Under the pieces are notes generated by a model. That model was not told where the DNA came from. It searched no databases and worked only from the letters and a program-made list of their open reading frames with translations. Below, in pieces: positions 54,661 to 64,000 of a DNA stretch of 64,000 nucleotides. The DNA comes from Haemaphysalis longicornis (taxonomy: Eukaryota; Arthropoda; Arachnida; Ixodida; Ixodidae), in NCBI GenBank assembly GCA_013339765.2, contig JABSTR010003292.1, positions 1 to 64,000 on the forward strand, given 5' to 3'. Within the stretch, counting starts at the first letter, position 1. The number at the start of each line of letters is the position of its first letter. Made by a program: the position numbers and the translations under genes.

Positions 54661-55333
54661 GGCATTGATGACATTTGAAAACAAGAGAGCATTAATAGTT
54701 TGTGCCTCGGCAGACAGCCATGCCCTCGGCCAACAAACACTGAGTGCACGACTCCCTCGGTGACAATTTTTCAACGCTACCATTTTCGCGTATTTCAGTC
54801 CTGTGTTTCGGTATGGTTTGTCTTTTTAAATAAAAAAGAAAAAGCCCGCGGAGCACACAGCAGCACCGTTTTCGGCACTTGGTAGGCAAGCTGGACTTTC
54901 GCCCGACGTACACTCAGCGGGCAGACCCGATCAGAGGAACCACAACCAAACAGCAACACTGAACAAGAAACCATTGTGCACTTGCTGTGACGCCAGAGAC
55001 GAAGCCACCTTAGAGGGGTAGGAGAAGACACGGCATTGACCACTTTGACAAGTTCGCCTCGCGCAGGGCTTACCCTTTGCTTCATCCATCTTATCCATTG
55101 CTTCATCACTCAGCGTTAGCGGACACACTTTCCCATCGACATACTTTCAGGCATGACACTTCCATGAGGCATGCCCCCCACGCCGGACAGGTGCGTTACA
55201 TCAAAAGGCGACGCTACAAAACAATAAGAGAAAAAGCCCTTGGAAGAAGACAAGACCTGTACCTTATGTGAAAACCCTCTCCTTGGGGCGAGCTCTGTAT
55301 CGCGCCCGGACGACAAGCTCCAGTGCTCACAAC

Positions 55334-57016
55334 TTAATATGTAATTATCCTAAAAACACATTTCATCGTCCTCAAACCATCAAAGTTATCGCTACTCGAC
55401 CACTCCCCTGACCGGAGCATGTCTGGTTGCTCATCTTGTTTCGTATTCCCGGGCGTCTTTTTGGCTTTGGTGGTTGAGGCGTTTCTGTCAGTCTTTTTTC
55501 TTGCCGGTTTTAGTTCGTCCCGGGCTCTGTTGCACTCACTTCCACCCCACAGTTGACTGTCCGTCTCGTCCCCACTCGTCACGTTGTCCCCGCTGGTTGC
55601 AAGCGATGTTTGCTCATCTATGACGATGCGGTAGTCATTCGTTGGAGTCGCTGGAGTGGTCGAGTCAGCCCGCGTTGCTGCCCGCAGCGCGCTGTGTACC
55701 GCTACATTTCGCCCGCCAGCCGGGTAGCGTCCGTCCCGCCCACGATGTCCCGCCTCATCGTGCGCCCGGCTCGCCGTGGCGAATGTCCGAGCGGTCGCTC
55801 ACACCGTATCCTCTCCGTCGTCGCTACGGAAGCTCAGTCCCGCGTCCGCGAGCCACACGCCTGCTTCCTTGGCTATGTTCGGTGCGGCCGCCGCCATGGT
55901 GGCCGTCATCCTCCGCCGCCGTCTTCACTTCCCTTCGCGCCGGATGGCGCCTTGTTGCCGCCTTCGCTCCTTGCGCATTTGTCGCCCGCCGTGTTCTCTA
56001 ATTCTTGGTTGTTTGGTTACCTCGACTTTGTGTTTCCTGGTTATGTTTTTTTCTCCTCCGCGTAGTACTGTGGCCTACCTACTGGATATTGTGAGATGGC
56101 TCACCGTCTTCGCTCTTCATGTCTTCGGCGGTTTCATGGGTAGTCAAGCTTTCACCGTCCTCGTTCACCTCCGCCGTCCCTCTATTTTGCCGACTTCGAT
56201 CTGCGTATCCGCTCTCGCGCCTTTCCTGCAGCGGGGAAAAATCCGCTGAAAGCCCTCCTGCTGTCACCATCGAGTACGACTTGCGCGCTGTGTAGTCGAC
56301 TCTGGCGGGCGTTCCGCCACACCGCGAGCAATTTCGCACACAGCCTTCCGTCGTATGCCCAAAAACTACGCACCTGTCGCACCGCGGAGAAGTGCACTAG
56401 CCAGGAAATGTCCTTCCGTAGCGCCACGTCGACACAGTTTCCGCAAGCGTCGGTAGTCGAAAGTATCCCTTTGGCCGCTGATGCAAAAGATGTTCTGTAC
56501 GGGGCATCCATATGCGCATTTCCATTTTGACATATCGCAGTCGCGTTCCTAGATATGGCTTGCCTCTAAAGCGGCTCGAGTATGTTTGAAAGAATTTCGC
56601 TTATAGGCCCAGGGCTTTGGCCAGTTCGTCGTCCAGGGCAAAGATAGGCAGCAAAAAGACGGCAATGCGGACTTATTACTTGTTGGCTTGTTCAAGAATG
56701 GCAATGTTACCTCATATACGAAGACCGTTGGTATCCCGAAACGCCTTAATGCTGACGCTGACTTGAATCCTTCTTGAAACTCCAGTCCTCCCATGTGTTG
56801 CATGCTGTACAGATCTGTGGGCCAGACGATGGCCTCGGCCGCATGGTTTACGACGTCAACCGACGTGGCCGAGGGCACCCGAAGATTGTAGTAAGAGTGA
56901 CATGGTGGCGGAATCCAGCCGGTTGGACGAGAAGCTCGATGACGAGGGGCCGCGAGGGCTCTCCCGCATGAATGACGCGAAAAACTGCCCTCCTGTCTGT
57001 GACTCCATCCCGACAT
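55334..57016 (-). pseudogene. Tx1-like ORF1 with CCHC zinc knuckles
   Basis: The N-terminal region contains AAEAIVWPTDLYSMQHMGGL and FQEGFKSASALRRF (near 56830-56755). A second block, FRGKPYLGTRLRYVKME, leads to zinc knuckles: a damaged first one (CRRG-ATEGHF, near 56430) and an intact second one, CDRCVVFGHTTEGC, C-x2-C-x4-H-x4-C at 56381-56340. The C-terminal part is Ser/Lys/Glu-rich. Frameshifts separate these blocks. ORF1 proteins of this type bind the element RNA. Alternative plus-strand open frames at 55553-56249 are shadows of this GC-rich stretch. Confidence 0.7.
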
Positions 57017-57019
57017 CAG

Positions 57020-57240
57020 GCCAAAGTGAATGTGGTGTTAAAGGTCAAAAGAAAGTAGGCTCACAGAAACTGTCTATCGTAGGGTGACACCTCAACTTGG
57101 AGGAGAAAATGAGAATATAGGAAAGGTAATGAGTATGAGATAAATAAAGGATAGGGTGATTAGAGAGGAATGGGGAGAATGAGGGGGTAGGGATTACCTG
57201 ACGGCATGCAGGGACGTTTCCGTTAGGTAAGCGGTAAGAT
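57020..57240. other. Spacer between the Tx1-like and I/R1-like elements
   Basis: A purine-rich stretch (GGAGAAAATGAG, GGGGAGAATGAGGGGG) lies between the apparent 5' end of the Tx1-like ORF1 and the truncated RT element to its right. It may contain the 5' UTR of the Tx1-like element. Confidence 0.4.
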
Positions 57241-58990
57241 TATAGAATTGACTTCTCTTGTAGCGTGGGCTGAGACTTTTGAAATAGGAGATCAGTGGTT
57301 GTTGTGTGGTTAAGGTGTACTGAGGTGGAACTTGCTTGAGGGTTTCTTCTGCTTTGCAGTTGCGACCGTTGGCACTGTTTTAGAGGCCTACCCTGTGTAG
57401 GTGGGAGGCATATTTGTGGCAACCGGCTCCAAGGCGAAGTACGTGCCTAATTCCTCGGCGAGATAAGCACTTGCATAGGAGGGGGGGGGGGAATGAAGTC
57501 CGGCTACGATGCGAGGATCTCGGTGGACAGAGGTGAGCTCTCTTGGAATGATGAGACCGGCTTGGTCAATCCGGGTGTCCAATCTGTGAGCTGCGGGGTA
57601 GGGCGAGAGAGCGGCGGATGACGTTGCGTTGACATACGTCAATGCTGTTGCAGTGAATTACTGCAATATTGACGAGGGGAAGGGCGTAGAGAGATGCAGG
57701 ACCTGCAAGGTATTGGAATGTGTACATCAGATAGCGCAAAGAACAACCTCACGCCGTCAGTTTAGAGACTATCCTCTGTGTTCGTTTGATGTTGGCAAGG
57801 ACGGGTGTGACCGCGGGGCTCCAGGACAGGTCTTGGTCGATGAGAAGGCCTAGATACTTTACCTCCCTTACCCAGGGGCATCTTGGCCTGAGATGCACAG
57901 AGAGGAGGATTGTGGTGGCTGGAGAGAAGACCCCGAAAGACTATGGGTTGGGATTAGGTGGGGGATGTAGAAAGGGCGCGATCCATGAGGCATTTATTGC
58001 CCTCTGGAGGGAGGTTCGTAGTTCAAAGAGGTTGTCTGGCAGTCCATGGGGCCACAACGCCACATCATCTGCATATATGGAGATGCGGACCGCGCAGGGT
58101 AGTTCTGCGGGTATGCACGAAGGCATTTGCCCTAAAACAAGGTTAAATAAGAACGGGCTGATTTTTATCTCTTTAGGAACGCCGGTCACGACTTTTCTGG
58201 GGTTGCTGAGCTGGCTGCACGCTTTAACTCGGAATGCTCGGTTGTTGAGAAAGTTGCGAATACAACTGTTATGGTGGCCGGTGATTTCAAGATGTTCTAG
58301 GACCTCTATCATGGTGTTAGAGGGGGCAGAGTCTAAGGCAGCCTCAATGTCGATGAGCAACACGATGCTTCATTCGGAGTTGCACTTCGCTTCCTCTATG
58401 GTGTACACAAGTTAGGCAATAGAGTCAGCAGTGCTTTTAATTTCCCGAAAGCCTGTTTGTTGTTCCCGGAATGTCCCAGCTATGGCGGCTGTCCATTCCA
58501 GACATTTTAAACTGATGGTCTCGAGAATTTTTCCAACAGCTGACGTGAGGACTATAAGTCTGCAGAGGAGATTTTGTGCGCTGGCTTTCCTTTTTGAGGA
58601 TGCGGACAATGATTGTGGGAAGAATATGGGGAGAGAAAATGTCAGAGAGCGAAATTTTGTTGAGGGCATCTCTTAGGAGAGAGACTGGAGAGGTGTCCAG
58701 GCTTTATAGTGCGTGATTAGAAATCCCGTTGTGGCCGGGGGCACAAAGAGTGCGGATCGGTGTTCGGACATTGGTGCGTTGCATAGCTCCCTAATCCACT
58801 CCACGTCACACGTAGGGAGGCTAGGGAAGAAATGTTTGTCGAGGGATGCTGTTACTGGACTGGTGCTCAGGCCCATGTGATTGAATAGATTTGAGTCTTG
58901 GTTGGTGATGACAATTGTGGAACGCTTGCCCTAGTGGCCGGCAATGTTTTCAAAGAGGTCACCTGTTGTGGTTTAAAGGCGGATTTTGAG
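57240..58990 (-). mobile_element. I/R1-like LINE reverse transcriptase, truncated both ends
   Basis: From about 58876 leftwards: FPSLPTCDVEWIREL, ISLKCLEWTAAIAGTFREQQ followed by TGFRE (near 58546-58466), LLIDIEAALDSAPSNTMIEV (58360-58301), TGVPKEIKISPFLFNLVL (about 58186-58133, usual GVPQGSxISPFLF), ISIYADDVALW (about 58092-58060), EVKYLGLLIDQDLSW (near 57870-57825), then DPRIVAGLHSPPPS (near 57513-57470). The order matches I- or R1-clade RTs. The RNase H region, if the family has one, is cut off at 57240. Stops and shifts are present, but the YADD motif is intact. Confidence 0.8.
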
Positions 58991-59049
58991 TGAAACTTGG
59001 TGGACGTGAGACTGGTATTAGGTGAAAGAGAAGTTGCGCGATAGTTTTC

Positions 59050-59630
59050 TTTAACCACAGCCAAATCTAAACGACTACGTCTGGTGCCACTGGCCATACT
59101 TGTCAACATTGTCAAACACAAACAAGATATTCGCAAATGTAAGGCAGAAAATCAATAAATATAAGATATTTGCAGTTCTTTTTTATAAAAAATTCATGGA
59201 TGCTTTCTTTTTGCGATCGCTAATGAAGTAGCATATCAACTGAAAAAAATTTACTCCGTCGCCTGATGTAGATCGCAGTGCTATAGCTCCTGGCAGAATT
59301 TTAAGAAATCAAACGGTAAGAATGACAGAAGGTTCACTAGATAGGTTCCACTTTCCGCTTGGAACGCTTGTGGAGTAGGACAACGGAGTTTCATAAATGT
59401 TAGAGTAAGGGGTCATCGATTCACGCGCGACTCGGCCAAGTGGTGTCACTGGCATCGAGCACTCCTCCTGCAGCAGTGGAGCGCGGAAAATTTCTATTGA
59501 CTTCAGCAAACCTCTAGCGTGTTATCTTGGGAGCAGTGAGGCGGGAGAGGAACAGCATGATAGGCCAGTGGCAAAGATAGGGGAGGCATACACTTGGCAG
59601 GGGAGCCAGTCGACTACCATGTTTCGGTAA
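59050..59630 (-). repeat. Dispersed non-coding repeat, copy 3
   Basis: Shares ACCACAGCCAAATCTAA, AGGTTCCACTT, CGATTCACGCGCG, GCAAACCTC(T/C)AGCGTGTTATC, GAACAGCATGA and GCCAGTCGACTA with copy 2, in the same orientation, over a shorter span. It abuts the I/R1-like LINE on its left. Confidence 0.6.
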
Positions 59631-59765
59631 TTACTAAGCCATTTTTATTGGTGCAATCCCTGTGAAACAACTGGTAGCCAATTAAATTTGTGCGAGCGCC
59701 CAGTCTTTCTTCTTGCTTAATTGTTTCCCTGAGCGTGCTATGGAGCGTGCCGCAACCAATAGGTA
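59631..59765. other. Short spacer
   Basis: Sequence between dispersed repeat copy 3 and the 3' end of the CR1-like element. Nothing recognised. Confidence 0.3.
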
Positions 59766-62080
59766 TTTGTTTTTTTTATTTGTCAAATCATACAATACAA
59801 AGGATCATCAGACTGCCTGGACCCATAGCCCATGGCTAGTCCTGGGTCCAAAAAGAAAATGTATGCAGTGATGCAGGCTTTCTTCTACAGAAAAAAAGAA
59901 ACTAACACTCCAAAACACAGGCGGTTGTACAGTACTAGTACAAGCATTTTTTTAACATGCAATTTTCTTGCCCAACAACAATAAAATTTATAATCGCGAT
60001 AGTGTCAAAAGGTGCACCAATTCAGGCAAATTTCTAATGTGTACATAATAACATAAAAAACAACTAAGAAACATTTAAGTAGCCAACAATACCAGTACCG
60101 GTATTCGGAAATACAATACAAATACAACATTCATTGCTAGGCCACAACAAGATTCACAATCCAGAACAGCGGCACAGATTTTGAAGAATGCACAAACCAA
60201 ATAACCATCCAGCACGTATGATATTTCTGTGACTGCAACACTACATGCCAGGAAACAAAAAATAGCAAAGTTAGCTCGCATCATTCAAGCTTAGATAAAA
60301 CATTTTTATAGAAGTGTTAAAATTTTGGGCTTTCTTTATTTCAGATGGCAAGCTGTTCCATATTTTTGCTCCAATAAACGGCAACTGGCGTTCTCCATAC
60401 GCGTTGTTTGTGGGGGGCAGATTGAAATTACCAGACGCAGCATTTCTAGTGGGCCGAGGAGTAGTGTAGAACAAGGATGTATCGAAATGGTTGTCGTGCC
60501 GTATGATATTATTTACACAGCTGGCTGTCTTTGCTTGACGCAATGCATCAAAAGGTAAAATTTGCTATCATTAAACAATGGTTTACTCGGATGATCATGC
60601 TTAGAGTATGTTATTGTTTTTAGAGATCGTTCCTGTAATTTTCGAATAGGTTCTAGGTAAGTCTTATAAGTCCATCCCCAAGATTCAATGCAATATGTAA
60701 TGTGAGAGTGGATGAATGCGAAGTATAATGTTCGTAAAATGTCTCTATCGAAGTAGTTACGGGACTGCAGTAAAGCATAACATCCGGACGCCAACCTAGT
60801 ACAAACTTCCGTTACCTGGTTTTGCCAGTTTAAGTGGTTATCGAAATGAACGCCAAGGTACTTGTAAGAGGGTGCATGAAGAAGAGAGTGGTTGTCGATA
60901 GCTATATTGATGGATTTAATGTTTACGGTTTTGTTACGAGAATAAAAAATTGTATATTTAGTTTTCTTGGTATTAATTGTTAGTTTGTTGGCACAAAACC
61001 ATTTGGAAGTTCTTGATAACTCTGAGTTTGTTTTAGATTCAATTTCATCGATATTGTTACCTGTGATAATTATAGCTGTGTCATAAGCGTACATCAAAAC
61101 GTCCCAGCAATGCAAGGATAATGGCAGATCGTTTATATACAAAGAGAAGAATAAGGGCCCAAGGACGGATCCCTGTGGAACACCACTTTTTATAGGCTGC
61201 GGCAAAGAACATACATTGTTAATGCGAACTATCTGGTACCAGTCATGAAAATAACTTGAGAATAGGTCGAAAGATGTACCTCTAAAACCGTAGTGCTACA
61301 ATTTGCATAAGAGGATGGAGTGATCTACGGTGTCGAATGCTTTTTTTAGTCTAAGTACACGACAGCCACCAGTTTGTTATTGTTTAGGGCCGAGGTAATT
61401 GCTTGTGTAAAGACACCACCGCGGTTGATGTTGAGCGCTCGGAACGAAAACCGTGCTGTTGTGGGCAAATTATGTGGTATTTATCTAGGAATTTATGTAT
61501 TCCGACTGCAAGAATTTTCTCATATAGATTGTTAAGGACGCTTAGCACGGATATTTGGCCGATAACTAGATTGGTCAGTGGGGTCTCCGTCTTTGTAGAT
61601 TGGTGCGACCCTAGATTTTTTTAGAGGACATGGGTACGTAGAAGCATGCAGAGAATGATTGAAAATATTACATAAGATTGGGCACAGGATATCTATGTTT
61701 TCTTTAAGAAACCGCACCGTGATGCGGTCTGGTTCGGCAGCCTTATTTGTAGACATGTTTAATACAACAGCTTCAATATCCTTGGATTCAACGGCATACA
61801 TATAGAAAGTGTTGGTTAAAGGCTGTCCTTAAAAGGAGTACTCAGTCGAATTGTCAAACTTTGCTGCCAAGGCAAGGCCGACGCTCGTGAAATATAGATT
61901 AAAGCTGTCAACAATACATCCGTCTATGAAGTCGGGCAGAACCTGCTGTTTTGGGCTGTTGCCAGCAACTTCTGAGGGAGGCCGAGGTTTACATATTTTG
62001 TGGAGGCTTTTTGCAGACACCACCCGCGTTCGCTTTTTCTGGACCAGCCCCGTACACGCAATGACGAAGGTAGCCACGCA
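59766..62080 (-). mobile_element. CR1-group LINE, 5'-truncated, decayed
   Basis: The pre-RT region (FNLYFTSVGLALAAKF, near 61915-61868) is followed by RT N-terminus (DRITVRFLKENIDILCPILC and SYRP near 61740-61570), RT palm (GVPQGSVLGPLFF, about 61184-61146), the C-terminus of ORF2 (IWNSLPSEIKKAQNF, about 60363-60319) and a 3' UTR ending in an A-rich tail on the minus strand (59766-59790 on the plus strand is T-rich). The endonuclease is missing. Frameshifts and stops separate the pieces. Confidence 0.85.
60271..61205 (-). pseudogene. CR1-group RT palm and C-terminus
   Basis: From GVPQGSVLGPLFFSLYIND the frame runs about 230 codons to 60513, including LMYAYDTAIII, YKYLGVHFDNHLNWQNQVTE and LYFAFIHSHITYCIESWGW. 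The YADD motif reads YAYD: the first catalytic aspartate is tyrosine (codon 61085-61083). A second frame (60543-60271) continues to TSLFYTTPRPTRN and IWNSLPSEIKK. Confidence 0.85.
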
Positions 62081-62164
62081 GTGGACACATGCAACATCAT
62101 CTTACTGCCTTTTGCATTAGCCTGTATTAATGCACGGGGATCAGCGTAGGACCCAACCAGACAT

Positions 62165-62352
62165 ATCAGCGCATGTTTATTCATGAACAGCGAAGCTGTT
62201 CGAAATTAATTAATTCCGGCATTTCACAAAACGCAATATAACAGCATAAAGAAATTTATTGAACTGCACCGGCAAGATTCGAACCTGCGTCTGGTAGATC
62301 AACGGAGTCAGAGTCGTATCAAAGCCTCACCCACTCGGACACAACAGTGATT
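62165..62352 (-). mobile_element. tRNA-Ser-like SINE (head at 62258-62352)
   Basis: On the minus strand GTCCGAGTGGGTGAGGC resembles the D-arm (A box) of tRNA-Ser, and CAGGTTCGAATCTTGCCG (about 62290-62273) is a clear T-arm with the B-box GGTTCGAATC. A long variable-arm-like stretch lies between them, as in class II tRNAs. The acceptor stem does not pair well and no intact anticodon arm is seen, so this is not a functional tRNA gene but a SINE head or tRNA pseudogene. tRNA-derived SINEs (Ruka) are known from ticks; membership was not tested. Confidence 0.6.
62186..62202. repeat. Short hairpin
   Basis: GAACAGC-GAA-GCTGTTC forms a 7-bp stem with a 3-nt loop, in the body of the putative SINE downstream of its tRNA-like head. 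Confidence 0.6.
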
Positions 62353-64000
62353 TAGCGCGTGAGAGTCGAACGTGTTACTCAGTCGGACGTGACTGTGGGG
62401 AGAGGGATCACGCCACCTGCTCGACACAGAGCAGGTGATAGGACACAATGCACGTTGCACTTTCGCCTAGTTTCATTGCATCAAGAAGTACTTAGGCTGA
62501 CGTTGCATGCCATGTACAGGGGACCCGGGCATTCCTCAAGTTAAGAAGTTCGCTTTTTGCTTAAGGCCTACCGCATCGTAAGCATTCAAACAAATAAACT
62601 GAATTGAACTGAATTGAATTGAACTGAATTGTTAAATGTGCGCGCTCCCTTTGTTTCTTTGGCTTCTTCGATTTGCTTCTTCTTCGTCGTTAGAGCTACA
62701 AAGATGTTGTAGCGGTCATTGTAGGAGGACCAAAGAAGCAAATCAGCTGCAATCGTGGATTTAAACCATCGTAATGGTAGTGAAGGTTGCGTACACCTTC
62801 GCTACCTTCAAGTCTTACGCGTTATTGTGAGCTTCCTTCATTTTTTCTTCAAAGGCGTTCAGCCGCAGCTCTGCAAGAAAACCCGGCTGGAAACCTTATA
62901 GATACTGTCGTCACAGGAAACAAGTTACTTTTCTATCAAATCGTAATTTCTTCGTTGCCATTATTACGTGGCAGCAGCCCTTTGGTGTTACGGATCATGT
63001 ATCCGCACCGCGACCTTTGTAAGACCGTTCTGAGAGAAACTTCTACCCACCATGGGGAAAAAACTACGGTACCTGTGTCTTTCCAGCGGAAGGAGGAACA
63101 CAGTGTAAAACGCGCCCTGAGTCGACTTGTTTGTCTAAAAGCTAACCAAAATGTAGAACACCATATAGACAAGATCATTTCTAAGCAGCGGAGTTGCTTT
63201 GTAAATGGCAATTTGGTTCATTGAAGAGTTTCATGTCGCGGTTCGTACAAAGCTTCAATTCTATTGTCTGCCGTAGGGTCTCAATGGCGCTTTTCTTACC
63301 AAGGCTTCCAGAAATGTTAATTCTTAAAAAAATGTTTCTTGCTCCGCACAAGAAACAATGATTGCTTACTACACTTATTGGTCTGTTACTAATGGCTTCA
63401 CAAGTTCACGGGTATATTAGTTTTTGACGTGTCTCGCACGCACAGATATTGTTGTTGTGCTTATTATCTAACCGGTGGTCCCAGGCTTCCAAGGCTTGTC
63501 TGCAATGGCTCCACCGATCAGCACCTTTTTAACACTACGCGCTGAATGTTGCCAAGAATTGTGTAGGCCCTGTGACCTTCAAAAACTGAAGCAGACGGCG
63601 CAGATTGTCTCTCCTGGTAATCCAGTGTCCCCTGAAGAATACGGCACATTCAATAAAGGGACCATGTGTGGTCCAGTGGATGTCCTCTAAACCAAGCTAA
63701 CCTTGCCGTCCCATGCTTTACACAATTCTTAAGAAATTGTCCCATGTCACCTTGTACAGCACATGTTCGACACGGATGTGATGAGATGAGGTTTAATTTA
63801 CAAGCCCACGCTGGTTCTCGTGCTGAATTGGTCCGCATGAGAAAGATCAACAAAGCCTTTTCCTTTTTCATTCCTTTCGTAAAGCAACTTTGCTACTATG
63901 GGCGTCAAATAGATCTGAAATGATCGGTAATGATTGTCAGGTGCGTCATTCAGCTGCAGCCACTTTGAAGTGAGTGTAGCATACGGCTTATCAGGCCAAA
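62353..64000. other. No confident gene
   Basis: A (TGAAT)n-like pentanucleotide stretch lies at about 62592-62632. An open frame of 145 codons (62787-63224, plus) and shorter ones at 63475-63923 have no motif I recognise. TTTGGCTTCTTCGATTTGCT (62658) and CCAAAGAAGCAAATCAGC (62730) form a loose inverted pair. Confidence 0.3.

Larger units (their letters stand above)
52085..57016 (-). mobile_element. Tx1/L1-type LINE, 3'-truncated
   Basis: On the minus strand ORF1 (57016-55334) with zinc knuckles is followed by ORF2: endonuclease (about 54660-53880), RT (about 53420-52430) and the beginning of the thumb (to about 52085). RT wording (DQAHAFDRVEHSYIF, GYPLSTLLFVLATKLL, HADDVTLYL) is that of the L1/Tx1 group. 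Frames are broken by several stops and shifts. Neither a 3' UTR nor a poly(A) tail was found beyond 52085. Confidence 0.85.

Noticed and set aside
55553..56249. Arginine/proline-rich plus-strand frames up to 170 codons
   Set aside because: They are antisense shadows of the GC-rich Tx1-like ORF1 on the minus strand.
62258..62352. Functional tRNA-Ser gene
   Set aside because: The T-arm is good but the acceptor stem does not pair and no anticodon arm is intact.
1..64000. CRISPR array, operon, prophage or defence island
   Set aside because: No regularly spaced short repeats, no ribosome-binding-site-led gene strings; introns, LINEs and AATAAA sites show this is animal DNA.

Overview
This is eukaryotic, animal genomic DNA made up largely of degraded transposable elements. 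No complete host gene is visible. The best guess is a tick or other chelicerate. This rests on the mix of CR1-, I- and Tx1/L1-type LINEs with Gypsy and BEL/Pao elements, a tRNA-derived SINE, spliceosomal GT-AG signals, AATAAA sites and abundant microsatellites, and on my memory of tick sequence style rather than on any marker gene. There is no bacterial gene organisation, CRISPR array, rRNA or intact tRNA gene.

Layout. 1-3985: I-clade-like LINE with RNase H, + strand, five or more in-frame stops and one insertion. 3990-4910: two tandem ~468-bp units carrying tRNA-like boxes. 4985-5705: copy 1 of a dispersed non-coding repeat (copies 2 and 3 at 22895-23625 and 59050-59630). 5880-6440: a block repeated at 24330-24830. 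7.8-10.1 kb: AT-rich DNA with several AATAAA sites and one weak terminal-exon candidate. 11.0-11.8 kb: LTR-like sequence. 11.7-14.6 kb: decayed BEL/Pao element, - strand. 14.7-17.1 kb: second I-clade-like LINE, - strand. 18.4-18.95 kb: large foldback. 20.0-22.0 kb: two-exon SWIM zinc-finger gene, now broken. 22.1-22.6 kb: ~152-bp tandem satellite. 26.7-28.1 kb: short Gypsy element with both LTRs but most of pol deleted.

31.0-35.5 kb: the best preserved element, a CR1-group LINE with tandem 5' UTR monomers, an FP-domain ORF1, a long endonuclease/RT ORF2 and a (CTT)n tail. 35.5-40.7 kb: no confident gene. About 41.0-46.05 kb: long Gypsy element (gag, protease, RT, RNase H, integrase) lacking its 3' end. 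46.8-47.1 kb: an unrecognised terminal-exon candidate. 49.4-49.9 kb: LINE 3' UTR with an (ATTT)n tail. 52.1-57.0 kb: Tx1/L1-type LINE, - strand, with zinc-knuckle ORF1 and endonuclease/RT ORF2. 57.2-59.0 kb: another I/R1-like RT, - strand. 59.8-62.1 kb: CR1-like LINE, - strand. 62.25-62.35 kb: tRNA-Ser-like SINE head. The final 1.6 kb is unassigned.

Nothing here forms a multigene system. The features of most interest are structural: five foldback (long inverted repeat) sequences, several sharing sequence blocks; the promoter-like monomers of the CR1 element; the internally deleted Gypsy element; and the SWIM gene, whose two exons join in frame at canonical splice sites but whose zinc finger has lost a cysteine. 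All boundaries and similarities were judged by eye.
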